Positions 10,831 through 22,439 of a stretch of DNA of 64,000 nt are shown in pieces. Where the stretch lies: positions 322,391 to 386,390 of the forward strand of contig OZ025741.1 of the NCBI GenBank assembly GCA_964019335.1, read 5' to 3'. The notes below the pieces were generated by a model, which had not been told where the DNA came from, made no database searches, and saw only the letters and a program-made list of their open reading frames with translations. Position 1 is the stretch's first letter. Every line of letters starts with the position of its first letter. This stretch comes from Diplonema japonicum. Taxonomy: Eukaryota; Euglenozoa; Diplonemea; Diplonemida; Diplonemidae. A program made the translations under genes and the position numbers.

Positions 10831-11568
10831 CTACATAACGGAGCAGCACAGCACGGAACCATCCTCGTGCACTGGTTTTCGTTTGCTGGTGTCTTCGAAT
10901 TGGTTTTGGGAGCAGGGTTCGTCCTCTTCTGTTTCAGGAAGGGGTCTGTGGGTGACGATGCTGAAGTATGTGTTGTATCCAAAGGCGACTGTCCTGGTGA
11001 TCACGAGCTGCGCAACGAGGTTGGAAGGGAACAGGAGGAAGGCGGTGAGGTTGCCAAGCGGCTTCACGGCGTAGCCCACGATCTGCGCCTCGCAGTAGTT
11101 CGCACGAAGACGCGCCATGACAGTGGCAGTGGAATACGTCTGGGAAAACTCAATGGCCGCCATCGCACCTGCGTTCACAATGGGTGCAAGCACAAACTGG
11201 TTCAAAATGGTTTTTTCCAACGCCACGGTTATAGTGTGGCTGCTTCCTTGGAATATTTTATCAATGAAGCTCAGCCTTGCAAATTGTGTCAGACCTACAA
11301 AGACGGTACCCGTGACCATGTACTTCCCTGTGCGTGACCAGTTGTGCTCACGGAGAGGCTTGCCTTCAAGGCTTTGTGCGCACACGTCCGAGCCCATGCT
11401 AAAGAGGGCGCTAATGAGGCTGAACCTCCCTAGCAATACCAATAGTGTCAGCCCGGATTCGTCGTCTGTGAAGTCCATTGGGAGTAAGTCCACCTCCAAG
11501 GCCTCTGGTGACATTGCCACATCTGGCTCCACCAAGCTTAAATACAACAGTTCTGCTTCCATTTTCAT
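10831..11568 (-). CDS. Mpv17/PMP22-family small membrane protein
   Basis: Protein of 245 residues with about four membrane segments. Mpv17/PXMP2/Sym1 proteins sit in the mitochondrial inner or peroxisomal membrane and form small channels. Supporting sequence: an EKTILNQFVLAPI segment corresponds to the family's 'K...DQ...AP' motif in helix 3, and the C-terminal third (YAVKPLGNLTAFLLFPSNL..., then a helix ending WN/YN..S-like YNTYFS) follows the family's 'WP..q.iNF..vP...R' block, although the usual Trp-Pro is replaced by KP. The first 45 residues are acidic and not family-like. The start is immediately preceded by a T/A-rich run. The protein ends close to the window's first long homopolymer block. 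Organelle targeting cannot be decided from the sequence. Confidence 0.7.
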   Translation of the reverse strand: MKMEAELLYLSLVEPDVAMSPEALEVDLLPMDFTDDESGLTLLVLLGRFSLISALFSMGSDVCAQSLEGKPLREHNWSRTGKYMVTGTVFVGLTQFARLSFIDKIFQGSSHTITVALEKTILNQFVLAPIVNAGAMAAIEFSQTYSTATVMARLRANYCEAQIVGYAVKPLGNLTAFLLFPSNLVAQLVITRTVAFGYNTYFSIVTHRPLPETEEDEPCSQNQFEDTSKRKPVHEDGSVLCCSVM

Positions 11569-11656
11569 TTTTTTTTATTCCCCCCCCAAATGTGTAATCT
11601 TTTGGAAATAAAAAAAAGTTGGTATTCTTTTCTTTAGAAGAAGAAACAAAGAGAAA

Positions 11657-11687
<31 letters not shown>

Positions 11688-12243
11688 GAATAATAATAAG
11701 AAAAAAAGATTTTTTTTTTTTTAACACGGCGGGTTAAGGGAGGGAAATTCGATAAAAGGTGGGTGGGAATGTTTCTTTTTTTTTTTTTTTTTCTTCTTGA
11801 ACTGGCCACACGCCCCTTTTTTTTTTTTTAAAAAAAAAAGAACCCTGGGGAGAAAAACAATAAAAGATTCTAAGGGGTGGGGGGAGGGGTATTTTCACGA
11901 CGATGGGAGGGAAGTGATTGCAACGACCTCTCCCACACCAAGAAAACAAAAATCAAGGAGGGGAAGAATGCGAGAAGGAACCGTGTGCACTCATGCGCCA
12001 AACAAAAAAGAGCACCGGAAATTTTAAAACAAAAAAAAAAACTTTTTACTTTCATCAGTCCAAGATGGGGAAAGAAGTGTTAACAACAACTGGCCCACCA
12101 ACAAAATTTGGGAACAAAAGCGGGTAATTCTAGGGAGAAGGGGAGAGGGAATCTAATTAGACAATGGGAGTGGGAAAAGGGGCTTTTTTTTTTCTTTTCT
12201 TTTTTTTTTTCCTTTTTTTTTTTCCCTTTGGCTTTTTAATTCT

Positions 12244-14953
12244 CTACCTGTAAGTTCTGTGGTTGTTTTTCGGATTTTTTTTTTTTTGAATCCCGGAAAG
12301 AATAAAAAAAAAAAAAAAACATACAAGGCCGCGGGCTGCATCTCTCTCATAGGCCCACGCTTGGGCACTGCAAGGCTCTCCACTTTGAAATCAGGTGTGC
12401 AGTACAGAGATTGGTCGAGAAGCGCCTCCGATCTTGCAGTAATGGGAGTACGGGCTTGCTGCTGTTTATTCATTTATTTTTGTATTTTATTTTATGGCAT
12501 ACTGGGTAGGTGACTTCGGCATTCCTTTTGGCCATCGCCTGTTTCCTCGCGTTCATCTTCGCAAGAAGGTTGCTCGGCATTTTGTTGGCAAGTGGTTCGC
12601 TGCGATCTTGAACACCTTTCTTCGGTGCCATCGGTGCCGCTCTACTAGCAGCGCTCTTAATCGGGAAGTCCAATGGGGACGACTGCGACATGTAGCTCCC
12701 ATTCACAGTCCGCAAGGGCTTTTTCCCAACACAGATCTCGACGGGGATATCCTTCTGAATGGTGGGGGGTGCCTCCGGCGACAAGGCTAGGGAGTCTCTT
12801 GCCGCGAAGTTATCATAGCCGCTGAAAGGATTCCCTGCCCCGGCACGCGCACTGAACGCAGTGGTGTCGAAGGAATCCATCGTCGTCATCTTTCTAGCAA
12901 ACCTCTTCTGCTCCAGCAGGGCTGAGCTGCTGGGCTGGTACTCCTTCTTTTCCGCAAGGAACTTCTGCATGCCGCTGTACTGCTTCTTGTCAACCGGCGG
13001 CCTCCCCGTGGAGCTGCTCAGTCCCGCAGTGGCGTTCCCGAACCTCGGCTTCGTCTGACCAAACTTCGAACTCGCACCGTAGCCGCGCATGGGCTGCTCG
13101 AAGTCCGGTTCAGCCTCAAAAACACCTGTCTCTGACCTGAAGCTAGTCTGTCCAAAGCCGTCAACTGCCTTCCCGAATCCAGTCTGCTGCCCAAAGCCGG
13201 CCTGCTGCTCAAAGCTGGTCCCTGTTTGCCCGAAGCCATCCACAGACTGCCCAAAGCCAGAGGTCCCAAAGCTAGTAGCTGTTTGCTGCCCGAAGCCCTC
13301 CACGGACTGCCCAAAGCCAGAGGTCCCAAAGCTAGTAGCTGCTTGCTGCCCGAAGCCCTCCACAGACTGCCCAAAGCCACTGCTTGCTGTTTCTTGCTGC
13401 TGTCCAAAGCCATCCACAGACTGCCCGAAGCCCGCCACAGACTGCCCGAAGCCCGCCACAGACTGCCCAAAGCCACTGCTTGCCGTTTCCTGCTGTTGCC
13501 CAAAGCCACTGCTCGCCATCTGCCCAAAGCCATCCACGGGCTGTCCACCGAACACCTGCTGCTGGGCCTGTGGCTGAGCTGCTTGTTGCTGCTGTTGTGC
13601 GAGCTGAGCTTGGGCCTGAGCAGCTTGAGCCTGAGCTTGGGCATGGGCCTGTGCTTGGGCCTGCGCTGCTTGGGCTTGGGCTTGGGCTTGGACTTGGGCT
13701 TGGGCCTGGGCCTGAGCTGCTTGCTGGGCTTGAGCTTGTACCTGAGCCTGTGCTGCTTTCTGGGCCTCAGCTTGCTGTTGTTGGGCCTGCATTGCCTGCT
13801 GTGCTTGTTGCATCTGCTGCTGCTGTTGCACCAGCTGCTGTCTCTGCTGTGTCGTGTGCGCCTCAAACTGTGCCTGACGCGTCTCGAACTCTTGTTGGCG
13901 TTGAAGCTGCTGCTGCGCTTGCTTGTCCAGTTGCTCCTGCAACTTCTGCTGCTGCGTCAGCTGGTCGTGAATGTACTGTTGCTGTTGCTGGAGTACTTGC
14001 TGCTGCGCCTGCTGCTGCTGCTGTTGGCGTTGGATGCAGGCCAAGGTCTCGCTCTGGGCTGCTTGAATGGCTTGGGGGGCACCCGAAAAGGGTGGAGCAG
14101 GGTTTCGGATGGGGGTGGCAGCGGGCTCGTCAGACGACTTGCGCATACCGAAGTTGGAAGTCGGTACTGCAGGCGGAGCAGGCTCAGCATCAGAGATGGC
14201 GTACTTCTTGCTGCTGAAATTGGGTTTGGTGGCCTCAACAGGGGCGATGTAGGGGACCTTCTTGGCAACAGGCTCGCAGGGGGGGCTCTTGGGCTTAATA
14301 GGCTCAGGGGTCACAGAACGCTTCTTTGCGTTGAGATCGAAGTTGACCTTCTTGCTGCCTTCGGGGGCAGGGGCGTCCGCAGGAAGTGGCTTCTTGCTGA
14401 CAACAGGCTTTTCTTCTTTAGGGAAGAACGGGGAGCGGAGGATGCGAGCGTCAGGGCACACGGAACGGAGCTTCCCTGGTGTCATGTACTTGGAGACAGT
14501 GGAGCGAAGGGTTTTGACAGGTGTCTCGAGGAAGTTCCAGCTGATGGGTTGGGTCGGGAAGGGTACACGACTGGCCTGCTTGGTGGTCTTTTGAAATAGT
14601 TGGTCGAAGTGCTTCTCCTCTGACGGCTTTCTCGCAAAGGTAGGACGCTGTTGGGGGCTCACAGGAGGCAACTTCTCTTTCCTGGCAAGGCTGGAACCTC
14701 TGCTTGTCTTTTCCGCCTTCTTCTCCCTCTGCTTACCAGTAGCCAGGCTGTGGGCGTCAAGAGCAGCTTCCTTCAGTGCTACGCAGGCCTTCATCACCCA
14801 CGGTGAAATTTTCACGCACAACTGCACCGTTGGCCTGCCTAATGCATACACCCCCTCAACAATCTGGTCTTTCATCAGAAATACCCATCCGATGACCAGC
14901 AGAATCGGCCACAGGCCGTCACTGCCAAACAGGGCATATCCGTCGGCGCCCAT
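12244..14953 (-). CDS. Membrane-anchored FG-repeat protein, POM121-like nucleoporin candidate
   Basis: About 865 residues: exon 1 at 12503-14953, a 41-nt intron (12462-12502), exon 2 from 12461, and a second T/A-rich intron before a stop near 12244 (acceptor ambiguous). The N-terminus has one hydrophobic segment (LWPILLVIGWVFLMKD, ~14-30), followed by a basic, Lys/Pro-rich domain, then a Gln/Ala-rich coiled tract (~300-470), then many FGQ units spaced as SGFGQSVEGFGQ (~475-610), and an NPFSGYDNF motif near 720. One transmembrane helix plus FG repeats is the plan of POM121-type nucleoporins; FG repeats bind nuclear transport receptors. No family homology beyond composition can be claimed. The FG block contains tandem ~57-nt and shorter repeats, so copy number may vary. 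An alternative is an endocytic or prion-like scaffold. Confidence 0.7.
13150..13560 (-). repeat. Tandem coding repeats of the FG block
   Basis: Units coding for SGFGQSVEGFGQQ and SVAGFGQ recur head to tail with few differences; two long units (about 60 nt) near 13245-13365 are almost identical. They lie wholly inside the FG-repeat gene and keep its frame. Confidence 0.85.
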
Positions 14954-15453
14954 TGGTTATTTTTTTTTGTTTCTTCTATTCTATTTAACTGAAGGAAAAA
15001 GGTTTTACGAAGAAAAATAGGGGGGAAATGGGGAGGGAAAAGAGCAGGACAGTGGGGACAGGAGAAGGACGAGACGAGACCATTTTCTGTTTTTTTTTTC
15101 TTTTTCTTCTCTTCTTCTTTTTTTTTTTTTTTTTTTTTTAAACCGGAGCGGGGGAGGGGGAGGGGGGGGAAACAAATGGGAAAGAAATCCAATAATATAA
15201 AAATAGAAAAGAGGGGGAGGGGGAAATAGAAAAAAAAAGGAAGATACTGACAATAAAAAACCCTCCCTTTTTTTTTCTTCCTTTCTTTCTTCTTTTCTTT
15301 TACCCTCTTTCTTTTTTTTTTTTTTTTTTTCACACTCCCTCAGAATTTTCCACTCGTTGCACAACAAAGAAAACTTCTTTTTTTCCTCTACTTTATTTTT
15401 GTCCCCCCTTCTGTTCTTATTTCTTTTTTTTTTTAGGACAGTTTCGAAACCCC

Positions 15454-18400
15454 TCAAAAACAACTGTCATCAAGGGCACGGCATAGAGCACGTGTTTTAA
15501 CGGTCCTAAGCTGCTTGGCAATGGCATTGACCTGTGAATGATTTCTCTTTCTCTTTTCCCTCTTCAACATACCTTGCTAGCAATCTGCTGGCACGCAATG
15601 GCATTTTCAAACGTCAGTGTGCAGCTAAACGACTTGCATCTCAGGCTCATTCTATTATTTTTTTTCCTTAAAATACCCCCTCCCCCCTCCCCTTCCACAC
15701 CTATATGTCAATCTAGCATCAACGTGTGCCAACGTGCTGAACAAAGGGCACACTGCCATGATTTTAGCAACTTGAGGCTGCTGCGCTTGAACAGGAAGAT
15801 CTTGTAAAAGGACAAGTTCAGTGTCGGTAATGGCAATGAACAGAACGGAGCCCTGTTGTTGTTGTTGCGTTTTTTTTTTTTTTTTTTTTTTTTCCTTGCC
15901 CCCTCTCCTCATACTATGTGTGTATTGAACTCTTTAGAAGCGAACTGGCTCTCCTGTGCCACCCATGGCTGCGGACAAAGTTGGCATCTCACCAAGCCAG
16001 GTATGGTCGCTTTTCCGATGTCCTCCCCGAGATGCTTGAGGTGCAGCCCGTTGTCAGGCACCTTCAAGCACTCCTCAAGGGTGTTCTCACGCCCTGCGAG
16101 TTTGAAGATAAGCTTCCTTATCAGCAAGAAAGCTACCGCCTCGACCTTCGCAAGCTCGTCCTCGTCGCACGGGCACCTCTCTTCCAAAGGTGTTCTCACC
16201 AGCCATTCCGGCATTTTGCCGGCTTCTTTCTCGGGTACTTCTGGCAGGATGCGCTGAAGGATGGTTTCCCCCACGCTGTTCCACATGCTGATCCATCCCT
16301 CCACAGGCCGCGAAATCCTGCATCGCCTGTGTCTTATCTCCACGATCTCCACAGTGCAGTGCTGCTTCAGGCGTACTAACAGCTTTGAATCCATAGCCTC
16401 GTCTTGGCGTACCATAGCACCGCTCTTCCCGATCACCCTGAAGGCACCTGGTTCTGCGATAGGTTTCTGTGCCAACGGCGACGCGGGAGCTGAGTCAGCA
16501 GCGCTTCCCGGCGACTCAGGGATATCGAGTGACGGCCTGCAGGAAGGCGGCGGCGTTGCGGAGTCCTCCATACTGCTCATGTCCAGCAACGGAAGGATGA
16601 GACTCGGACGAGTGAGGAGATGCTTGGGTCGGGAATTGCTAAGGTCACGATGCTGCGGCACCTTGTTGGAGAGGTACAGGAACAGAACCTCCAGAGGGTC
16701 CATGATGGCGCGGCCCTCGGTGGTGACAACGTCTTTCGTGACACTGCTGCCGCGCGACCTTGGTGAGGGAGTGGTGGATGCTGACGCGGCTTGTGTTGCC
16801 GCTGGCTGGGCCTGCCCCGTCAAAGGCGGCGGTGCCTTGACAACGCCCTGTTGCGCAGGCTTCTCGTGTATTTCCTCTTTGATGGTCTCGAACCTTCTCC
16901 GCAGTATGCAGCAGCTGGTTCGGTACAAGTCCCGTAGCAGGCATGCGTGGTATTTGCTGAGCTGCACAGGTTCATCGGTCCCCACAAGCTCCACTAGACA
17001 CCGTGATACAGTCTCGAAGGTCTCAAGCCTGCCGCAGCGTGGGATGGCTCGTATCGCGTGGCACAACCACAGCAGCAGCTGCCCGACCACGACGTGGGAG
17101 TAGACGTAGTCTGCGGGGTCCTCTGCTTCCTCGCACTGAGGAACCGCCGGCAGAGCACATGATTCGGTGAGGAATGTTGGCATATCACTATCCTCGGCAG
17201 GTTCTTCATCTTTTTGCTCACCCTTTTTGGTGCTGAAGACCATTTCTGTCTTGTCTTCTATTATGCCCTGGTGCTTCCTAGGTATCAGCCCTGCGACGCC
17301 CTGCATGTCCCGTGTGAGGCGTCCTTCAAGCATCCCGTACACAAGGTTGATGCCCGTCACGTTGTGCCTGAGGTCCTCGCACGACCACTCCAAGATGCTC
17401 CTCAACCAGCTGCCGTCCGAGACGGGCAGGGGCTCTTCCTCACTCTCCTCGTCTTGTTCTGTTGCTTGTTTGTCTTCTTTTTCATCTTCTTTCGTGTTCT
17501 CGGGAACCTCTTCTCTTGTGGAACCCGCTTCAAGCACTTCTTCCTTGGGTACTGAATCTGCGTCTGCTTCTTCCTCAGGTACTACTTCCTCCTGGGGTAC
17601 TGGGTCAGCTTCTGCTTCTTCCTTGGGTACTACTTCTTCCTTGAGTTCGGTTTCTTCCTTAGGTGCTTCCTCCTTAGGTGCTTCCTCCTGGGGTACTGAA
17701 TCTGCTTCTGCTTCTTCCATTGGTGCCGTTTCTTGGGGTACGGAGTCTGCTTCTATATCCGCCACCGTCTCTTCTTTAAGAGACCGTTCTTGTTCAACTG
17801 TCTCAGTGGCCGTTGGTTCTTCTTCATTTTTACTTTCCCCGACCACTGCTACTTTTGCTTCCTTCTCAGATTCATCCCCGACCACTGCTACTTTTGCTTC
17901 TTCGCAGGGCTCGGCAACGGCTTCTGCTTCTTCAACCTCTTTGCTGCCCGAGGCGCTTAAATTTCCGTTCGGCATTTCTATTTCCTCCTTGGCAGGTTGG
18001 GGTGCCACGATCTGTGCTTCACAAGGTGTTGACCCGCAGGATTCGGTGCAGTGGGCTGCGTCTTCGGAGGTATCGAAGTGCTTCACAGAAACAGGGGGGA
18101 GGGGCGGGGGCTTTCTTATCTTACATTTGGGCGTGAAGCCACACAGTGACATTATGATGATGGTGAGGAATTCCCTGTCCGCGGTGGCCAGAATCCACTG
18201 GGTGGCGGTTGTTGCTGCGATGTATCTAGGAACGGCAGCACTGCTGCGTGGGTCGCCGTGGATGGACGCGGAAAGAAGGCTGGTGAATTCCAATGTGTGC
18301 AAGTAGAGAGAGTAAAGCAGTTTTGGCTTTTTAAGCTGCAGCAAATCGTTGAAATAATACATGTCATCCATCACGTCTTCGATCGCAGAACCCACGACAG

Positions 18401-19163
18401 CCAGCGTGGGCGGCAGGAAAACCGCGGGAAAAGCGTCGGGTTTGATTAAATGATTCATGGCCTCCTCATATCTGGTACTGAAGGAGTCCAGCTTCGTCAG
18501 CTGATCTTTAAAAATTCGGAACACAGTTTTTAAGTACTCCGCGGTGTTCACAACGTAGTTCAATACGTAATCGTCTTCCACTTTGCACATGTGGACCACG
18601 ATGGCTCGGGCTGCGGTTCGAACGAGGGCTTCCTGATGGGAAAGGAATTTGCTTGATGCGGTGTAAAGTGGAAAGGTGTCGGTGTCCCTGTTGTAAAAGC
18701 ATTGTATGGTGCTGACATCGAGTCGTAGTGAAAGGGATTTCAAAAAGTTTATAAAGTTGTTGAGAAGCTCTTCGTCCTCTTCGAGCCCTAGACCGTCGTG
18801 CATTATAAGGTTGTTGATGTGATTCTCAGAGAGGAGGTAAAAGATTGACATGTGCGATTTGAGGTTTTGGACGAGAATGTAGAGAGTTTGCGTCAGTTGA
18901 ATCTTCACCTCGGAAGGGATTTGCATGCACAGGAGTTCGGTCAAAAACGGCAACATGTTCTTCTCGAGGAAAATGTAGAAGATTTTCTCGTCGTGGATGT
19001 CTCCCCACACGATGATCTCCGCCATCTGGCGCACAGCCTCCACAACTACATCCTGGCGCACGTTGTTCGTGTTCTCGAAGTACTTGACAACGGTGCCGCA
19101 GAGCCCGCTGAGGTACTCTGGTGTTAGTTTGTTCTTTTTACCCCCGGCCCACCATGAAGGCAT
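15454..19163 (-). CDS. CLEC16A: CLEC16A/Gop-1/Ema homologue (FPL domain)
   Basis: CLEC16A proteins act on endosomes and in autophagy/mitophagy; the worm orthologue helps activate Rab2. Four exons (15915-19163, 15701-15852, 15573-15651, 15454-15531) separated by introns of 62, 49 and 41 nt give 1,185 residues in frame. The first ~320 residues match the FPL domain: YLSGLCGTVVKYFENTNNVR, then FLEKNMLPFLTELL, NFLKSLSLRLD, and FLSHQEALVRTAARAIVVH. Residues ~420-590 are an extremely acidic Glu/Val/Pro-rich insert built of degenerate KEEAEADSVPQEE-like units, not typical of the family. The C-terminal half (SWLRSILEW ... GMLEGRLTRDMQG) resumes family-like sequence. The three small 3' exons code for a compact C-terminal piece ending RALCRALDDSCF; the family's usual C-terminal position of such a piece supports the joins. 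The start follows an A-run on the sense strand. Confidence 0.88.
17530..17960 (-). repeat. Acidic degenerate coding repeat in CLEC16A homologue
   Basis: Short in-frame units coding for EE-A-x-VPQEE / PKEEA and for two near-identical AEPCEEAKVAVVGDESE / AKVAVVGESKNE blocks (around 17845-17905). This makes a long Glu-rich linker between the FPL domain and the rest. Confidence 0.75.
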
Positions 19164-19377
19164 TTTTTTTTTGGGCCCCCCCGACCCACCTCCTTTTTTT
19201 TTTATGTTTTTTTTTTTATTAGTAAGAAAAGAAAAAGTAAAAGAAAAAAAAGAAGGAAAACGGATCCATAAGGTAACGGAAACAAACAGGGAAAAGAGAA
19301 GAAGAAGAAAAAAAAAGTGTCGGTCCTTTGTTCAGTTCGACATTTTTTCTCTCCCCCCTTCTCTTTTCCCCATTCAC

Positions 19378-19412
<35 letters not shown>

Positions 19413-19491
19413 AGTTTTTTTTTTTTCTCCCTCTTTCTTTTGCCATTCTGGAAGATGGATGGCAAATCGACGACACAAAAAAAAAAAAAAT

Positions 19492-19630
19492 AATTCTTTA
19501 TGACTATATGTCTTTGTTGTTCGCACGAGCAAAAAAGGTTTTTTAAAAAGCTGCGAAAGTTTTTTGCTCGGCACAAGTTGCATATAGTTATAAAATCATT
19601 TTTTTGAAAGATAAATATTTGTAACAAAAA
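19492..19630. mobile_element. Foldback MITE, empty copy
   Basis: Imperfect inverted repeat of ~35-bp arms: the left arm runs from TTTATGACTATATG to CGAGCAAAAAA, and the right arm reads TTTTTTGCTCGG to CATATAGTTATAAA. The loop holds TTAA at 19543-19546. The same sequence flanks the piggyBac element at 34506-36325, where that TTAA is duplicated, so this is the unoccupied version of the site. Confidence 0.85.
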
Positions 19631-19657
19631 TAAAAAAAAGTCAGTTCTTAAAAAGCA

Positions 19658-19678
19658 TTTTGTGCACCGTGCACAAAA
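19658..19678. other. 21-bp near-perfect palindrome
   Basis: TTTTGTGCAC and GTGCACAAAA flank a central C. It lies just downstream of the foldback MITE in a gene-free stretch; no function can be assigned. Confidence 0.6.
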
Positions 19679-19837
19679 AATCCTAACATAGTGTGTGCAG
19701 TGCAAATACGTTCTTTCCACTAAGGTGCTACCAGTGGTGATCGACGAGGATTGTCAACAACAAGCGAAAACAACGACACCACCACCAACAAATAAAAAAA
19801 AAAAAAAATTGGGTCGCCCAAAATAAAGGGGTCCTTC

Positions 19838-19868
<31 letters not shown>

Positions 19869-19875
19869 CCCCCGC

Positions 19876-21444
19876 TCAAACAATATTCGAAGGAACTTCA
19901 TGAAGCAAGGCGGCCTTTACAAAGTTGAGGTATTTTCCGGTGAGGCCGTATCTCGACCATGTGAGGATCTCGAGGACCGTGAAGACGATCGGGACCACGA
20001 ATGTGAGAGAAAGCACGCAGAGCCAAAGGTCCAACGAACCCGACGCCCTGGAAATGTAATAATACCCAACCATAGGTGCCAACGACTGAGCAGGCTTGGT
20101 GATCAACGCTACCGACCCGAATATCATGGAAGACATCAGATGCTTGCGCTTGTTTAAAATACAGTCTTCGTCGATTAAGTCTGTGATGAGAAGCGGTTGC
20201 AACCTACAAACATTTTCCGTCAGAATTCTGTTGAGCAACCATGTGACAGTCAGGACAAACCCGAGCATACCAGCAGAGTGCACATCAGGTTCCACAACAG
20301 TGTGGATCGCAGTCAGTTTTGGTGTTGCTGAAGATGCGTGCTCACCCATAATAACCTTCACCATCGCAACACCATTTTCGCTCAATCCGTGTGTATCATG
20401 TCCCATCACACCCATCGCGGTAGTTCTTAATATTCCCGACACCGCGTATAAACCTACAATGGCAACGGTTAGCCTTGCAACGAACAGCCACATTACAACG
20501 GTTTTTTTGCTGTGGTGTCTTAAAATAGGTGTGACAGCCATGGTACCAAGGTGCGGAAAGATGAAGGAGGCGTATAGCACCGCGGATTGCACTGCGGGGG
20601 AAAGGTACCCCCCGACCAGAATGGTGAGGAACATGGAGAAGAAATTCGTTGTGAATGTGCAAGCGAACTGCTGCAGCAAACCCATCGCTGCGAACGACCA
20701 TAAATTCTTGTGCTTCAACGCCTGCCTTGCGAAGGTTACAATAGAAGGTGTCTCACCCTTAACATCCTGCGCCACCCCGTTCTGTTCGATATGCCCAGCA
20801 GACTCGTCTATGTAAGGCGACGAACATGTTATGTGAAACCCTACACACGATACCGCAGCAGCCGCCACAGCGAAATATCGGAAAGCGGTCATATCAGATG
20901 GGTTCCAAAAGAGATGTCCCAGGAATATTGCGGCAGATCCGGCAATTTGACAGCCGGCGCCGTACATATTGCATCTTTCACGTTCTTTGTTGTCAGGCGT
21001 CATGTCAGCTAGTAGAGCTTGATGGTTGACGAGGGTGACGGAGAGCCAACCGTCATAACATATCAGTACCACTATTAAGTGGATCCCTGCGAGAAATGGT
21101 GATTCTGTACCGACGCCCCACGGGAACCAGCACATCATGAAGGATGCAGCCCATAGTGGGCCGGCTTGCTTGATGCGGGGGATGCGTCGGGAGTAGCCGC
21201 CTTTTGAGTTTTTCAGAGCGCGTGTGTCTGCCCACCAGCCGCATGCTGGATCGTTGAAGCTATTCCATATGCAGTATACAACCTGTGCTGCCATGAACCA
21301 GCTTTCCGTGACTTTTGATACGCTCAGAGCCATCTCTACATAGTAGGTTATGAAGACGTTGTTCAGAACGGCTGCTGAAAAGTTGGTCATCCCGTATGCC
21401 AGGGCTCGCTTTTTGTTTCTGTCCATTTCGCGGAATTTTTCCAT
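19876..21444 (-). CDS. MFSD13A/TMEM180-like major facilitator transporter
   Basis: Single exon, 522 residues starting at MEKFREMDRNKKRALAYG; the upstream in-frame extension is only homopolymer-encoded. About 11-12 hydrophobic segments. The N-terminal segment FITYYVEMALSV...ESWFMAAQVVYCIWNSFNDPACGWWAD closely follows MFSD13A/TMEM180, whose members carry a conserved WN(A/S)xNDPxxGWxxD at the second helix-loop; this resembles the sugar:cation GPH branch of the MFS. The substrate is unknown in the family. A Lys/Arg-rich loop follows helix 2 and a long polar loop with HGLSENG lies between helices in the second half. It is flanked by poly-T/poly-A tracts on both sides, so regulatory elements cannot be picked out. 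Confidence 0.8.
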   Translation of the reverse strand: MEKFREMDRNKKRALAYGMTNFSAAVLNNVFITYYVEMALSVSKVTESWFMAAQVVYCIWNSFNDPACGWWADTRALKNSKGGYSRRIPRIKQAGPLWAASFMMCWFPWGVGTESPFLAGIHLIVVLICYDGWLSVTLVNHQALLADMTPDNKERERCNMYGAGCQIAGSAAIFLGHLFWNPSDMTAFRYFAVAAAAVSCVGFHITCSSPYIDESAGHIEQNGVAQDVKGETPSIVTFARQALKHKNLWSFAAMGLLQQFACTFTTNFFSMFLTILVGGYLSPAVQSAVLYASFIFPHLGTMAVTPILRHHSKKTVVMWLFVARLTVAIVGLYAVSGILRTTAMGVMGHDTHGLSENGVAMVKVIMGEHASSATPKLTAIHTVVEPDVHSAGMLGFVLTVTWLLNRILTENVCRLQPLLITDLIDEDCILNKRKHLMSSMIFGSVALITKPAQSLAPMVGYYYISRASGSLDLWLCVLSLTFVVPIVFTVLEILTWSRYGLTGKYLNFVKAALLHEVPSNIV

Positions 21445-21579
21445 TTTTTTTTTTGGGATGGGGGTGGGGGCCCCCCTGATTTTTTTTTTTTTTTTTTTTT
21501 TTTGAAGATCGGGTCGGGCGGAGATGGCTTTCAAGGGACACAGGCTGGACCCATGCTCAGTACCCGCGTACCGCAGGAT

Positions 21580-21905
21580 CACGATTTGCGCGGATAATGA
21601 GAAGCGACGAGTCCAGGTCGCTCGTCAGGACGTGCAGAGACAAATACAAGGAGGCCGACCGAAGTTTTCCTATTCCATCCTAAGGCCATCAAGGACACGG
21701 TCGAGGGGCGAATACCGGTCGAGAGGAGTAGCCCCCTTACGAAGCCGTTGTAATAACCCAACGTGCGTAGGGAGTGGACAGAATTTACCGTCGCAGCTGT
21801 GAGATGAGGGGCCCAATGCGCTTACTGGTGTGGATGCGTTCTAGTGCCGCTGTCACCCGGCCTATGACACGCGCACTCACTTTGATGTCCTCACCCTCCT
21901 CACAA
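21580..21905 (-). CDS. Possible last exon of an unrecognised gene
   Basis: An island of complex sequence among homopolymers. On the minus strand it reads CEEGEDIKVSARVIGRVTAA... and ends SQLRR with a stop at 21785; the composition is protein-like and follows an A-rich stretch that could be an intron of the type seen elsewhere in the window. Further minus-strand coding-like scraps lie at 22210-22290 and 22380-22530, but I could not join them into a gene. The part 21580-21780 is non-coding to my reading and contains a 31-nt sequence shared with 29945-29975. Confidence 0.25.
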
Positions 21906-22164
21906 AATTTCTTTTTTCTTTTTTTTTTTTTTTTTTTTGAAAAACCCAAAGAAAAAAAAAGGGGGGCAAAAAAAAAAGAAGAAGGAAAAAAAAGGGCGTG
22001 GGGGGGGGGGGGGGGGGGAAGGGTAAACATTTGGACATATTTCATAGCAAGATCAAAACGAAAGAAAAAAATTTTTGGAGAGGGGGGGGAAAAAAAAGAA
22101 AAGAGCGGGGTGAAAGAGAAAAAAAAAGGGGGAAAAAAAGGGCCACTAAGTAGGCTAAGGGGTT

Positions 22165-22201
<37 letters not shown>

Positions 22202-22403
22202 GATCGTCGCCAGAATAGGTGGTCGTGACTGTGAGGGGTGTCCAAGACCTCAATTCTCCCCCAAGAATAGAGAAAAAAGATTTGGGAAGAAAAGCATTTT
22301 TCTTTTCTTTTTTTCCGAATCTAACGAACTAACGTACCATATGGGGGGGGGGGGGGGGGGGGGGCAGACTGGCAGAATACCTTAAACTGACTTCAAACAC
22401 AGT

Positions 22404-22439
<36 letters not shown>

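Noticed and set aside
13150-13560. CRISPR-like array
   Set aside because: The repeats are contiguous coding units in a eukaryotic gene without spacers.
13226-14599. Plus-strand 457-residue and 277-residue frames opposite the FG-repeat gene
   Set aside because: Leu/Ala/Pro-rich shadows produced by the repetitive Gln/Ala/FG codons of the minus-strand gene.
15909-15914. CLEC16A homologue ending at the first stop after the long frame
   Set aside because: The stop lies in an intron (GTATGAGG donor); three further exons continue in frame with protein-like sequence.
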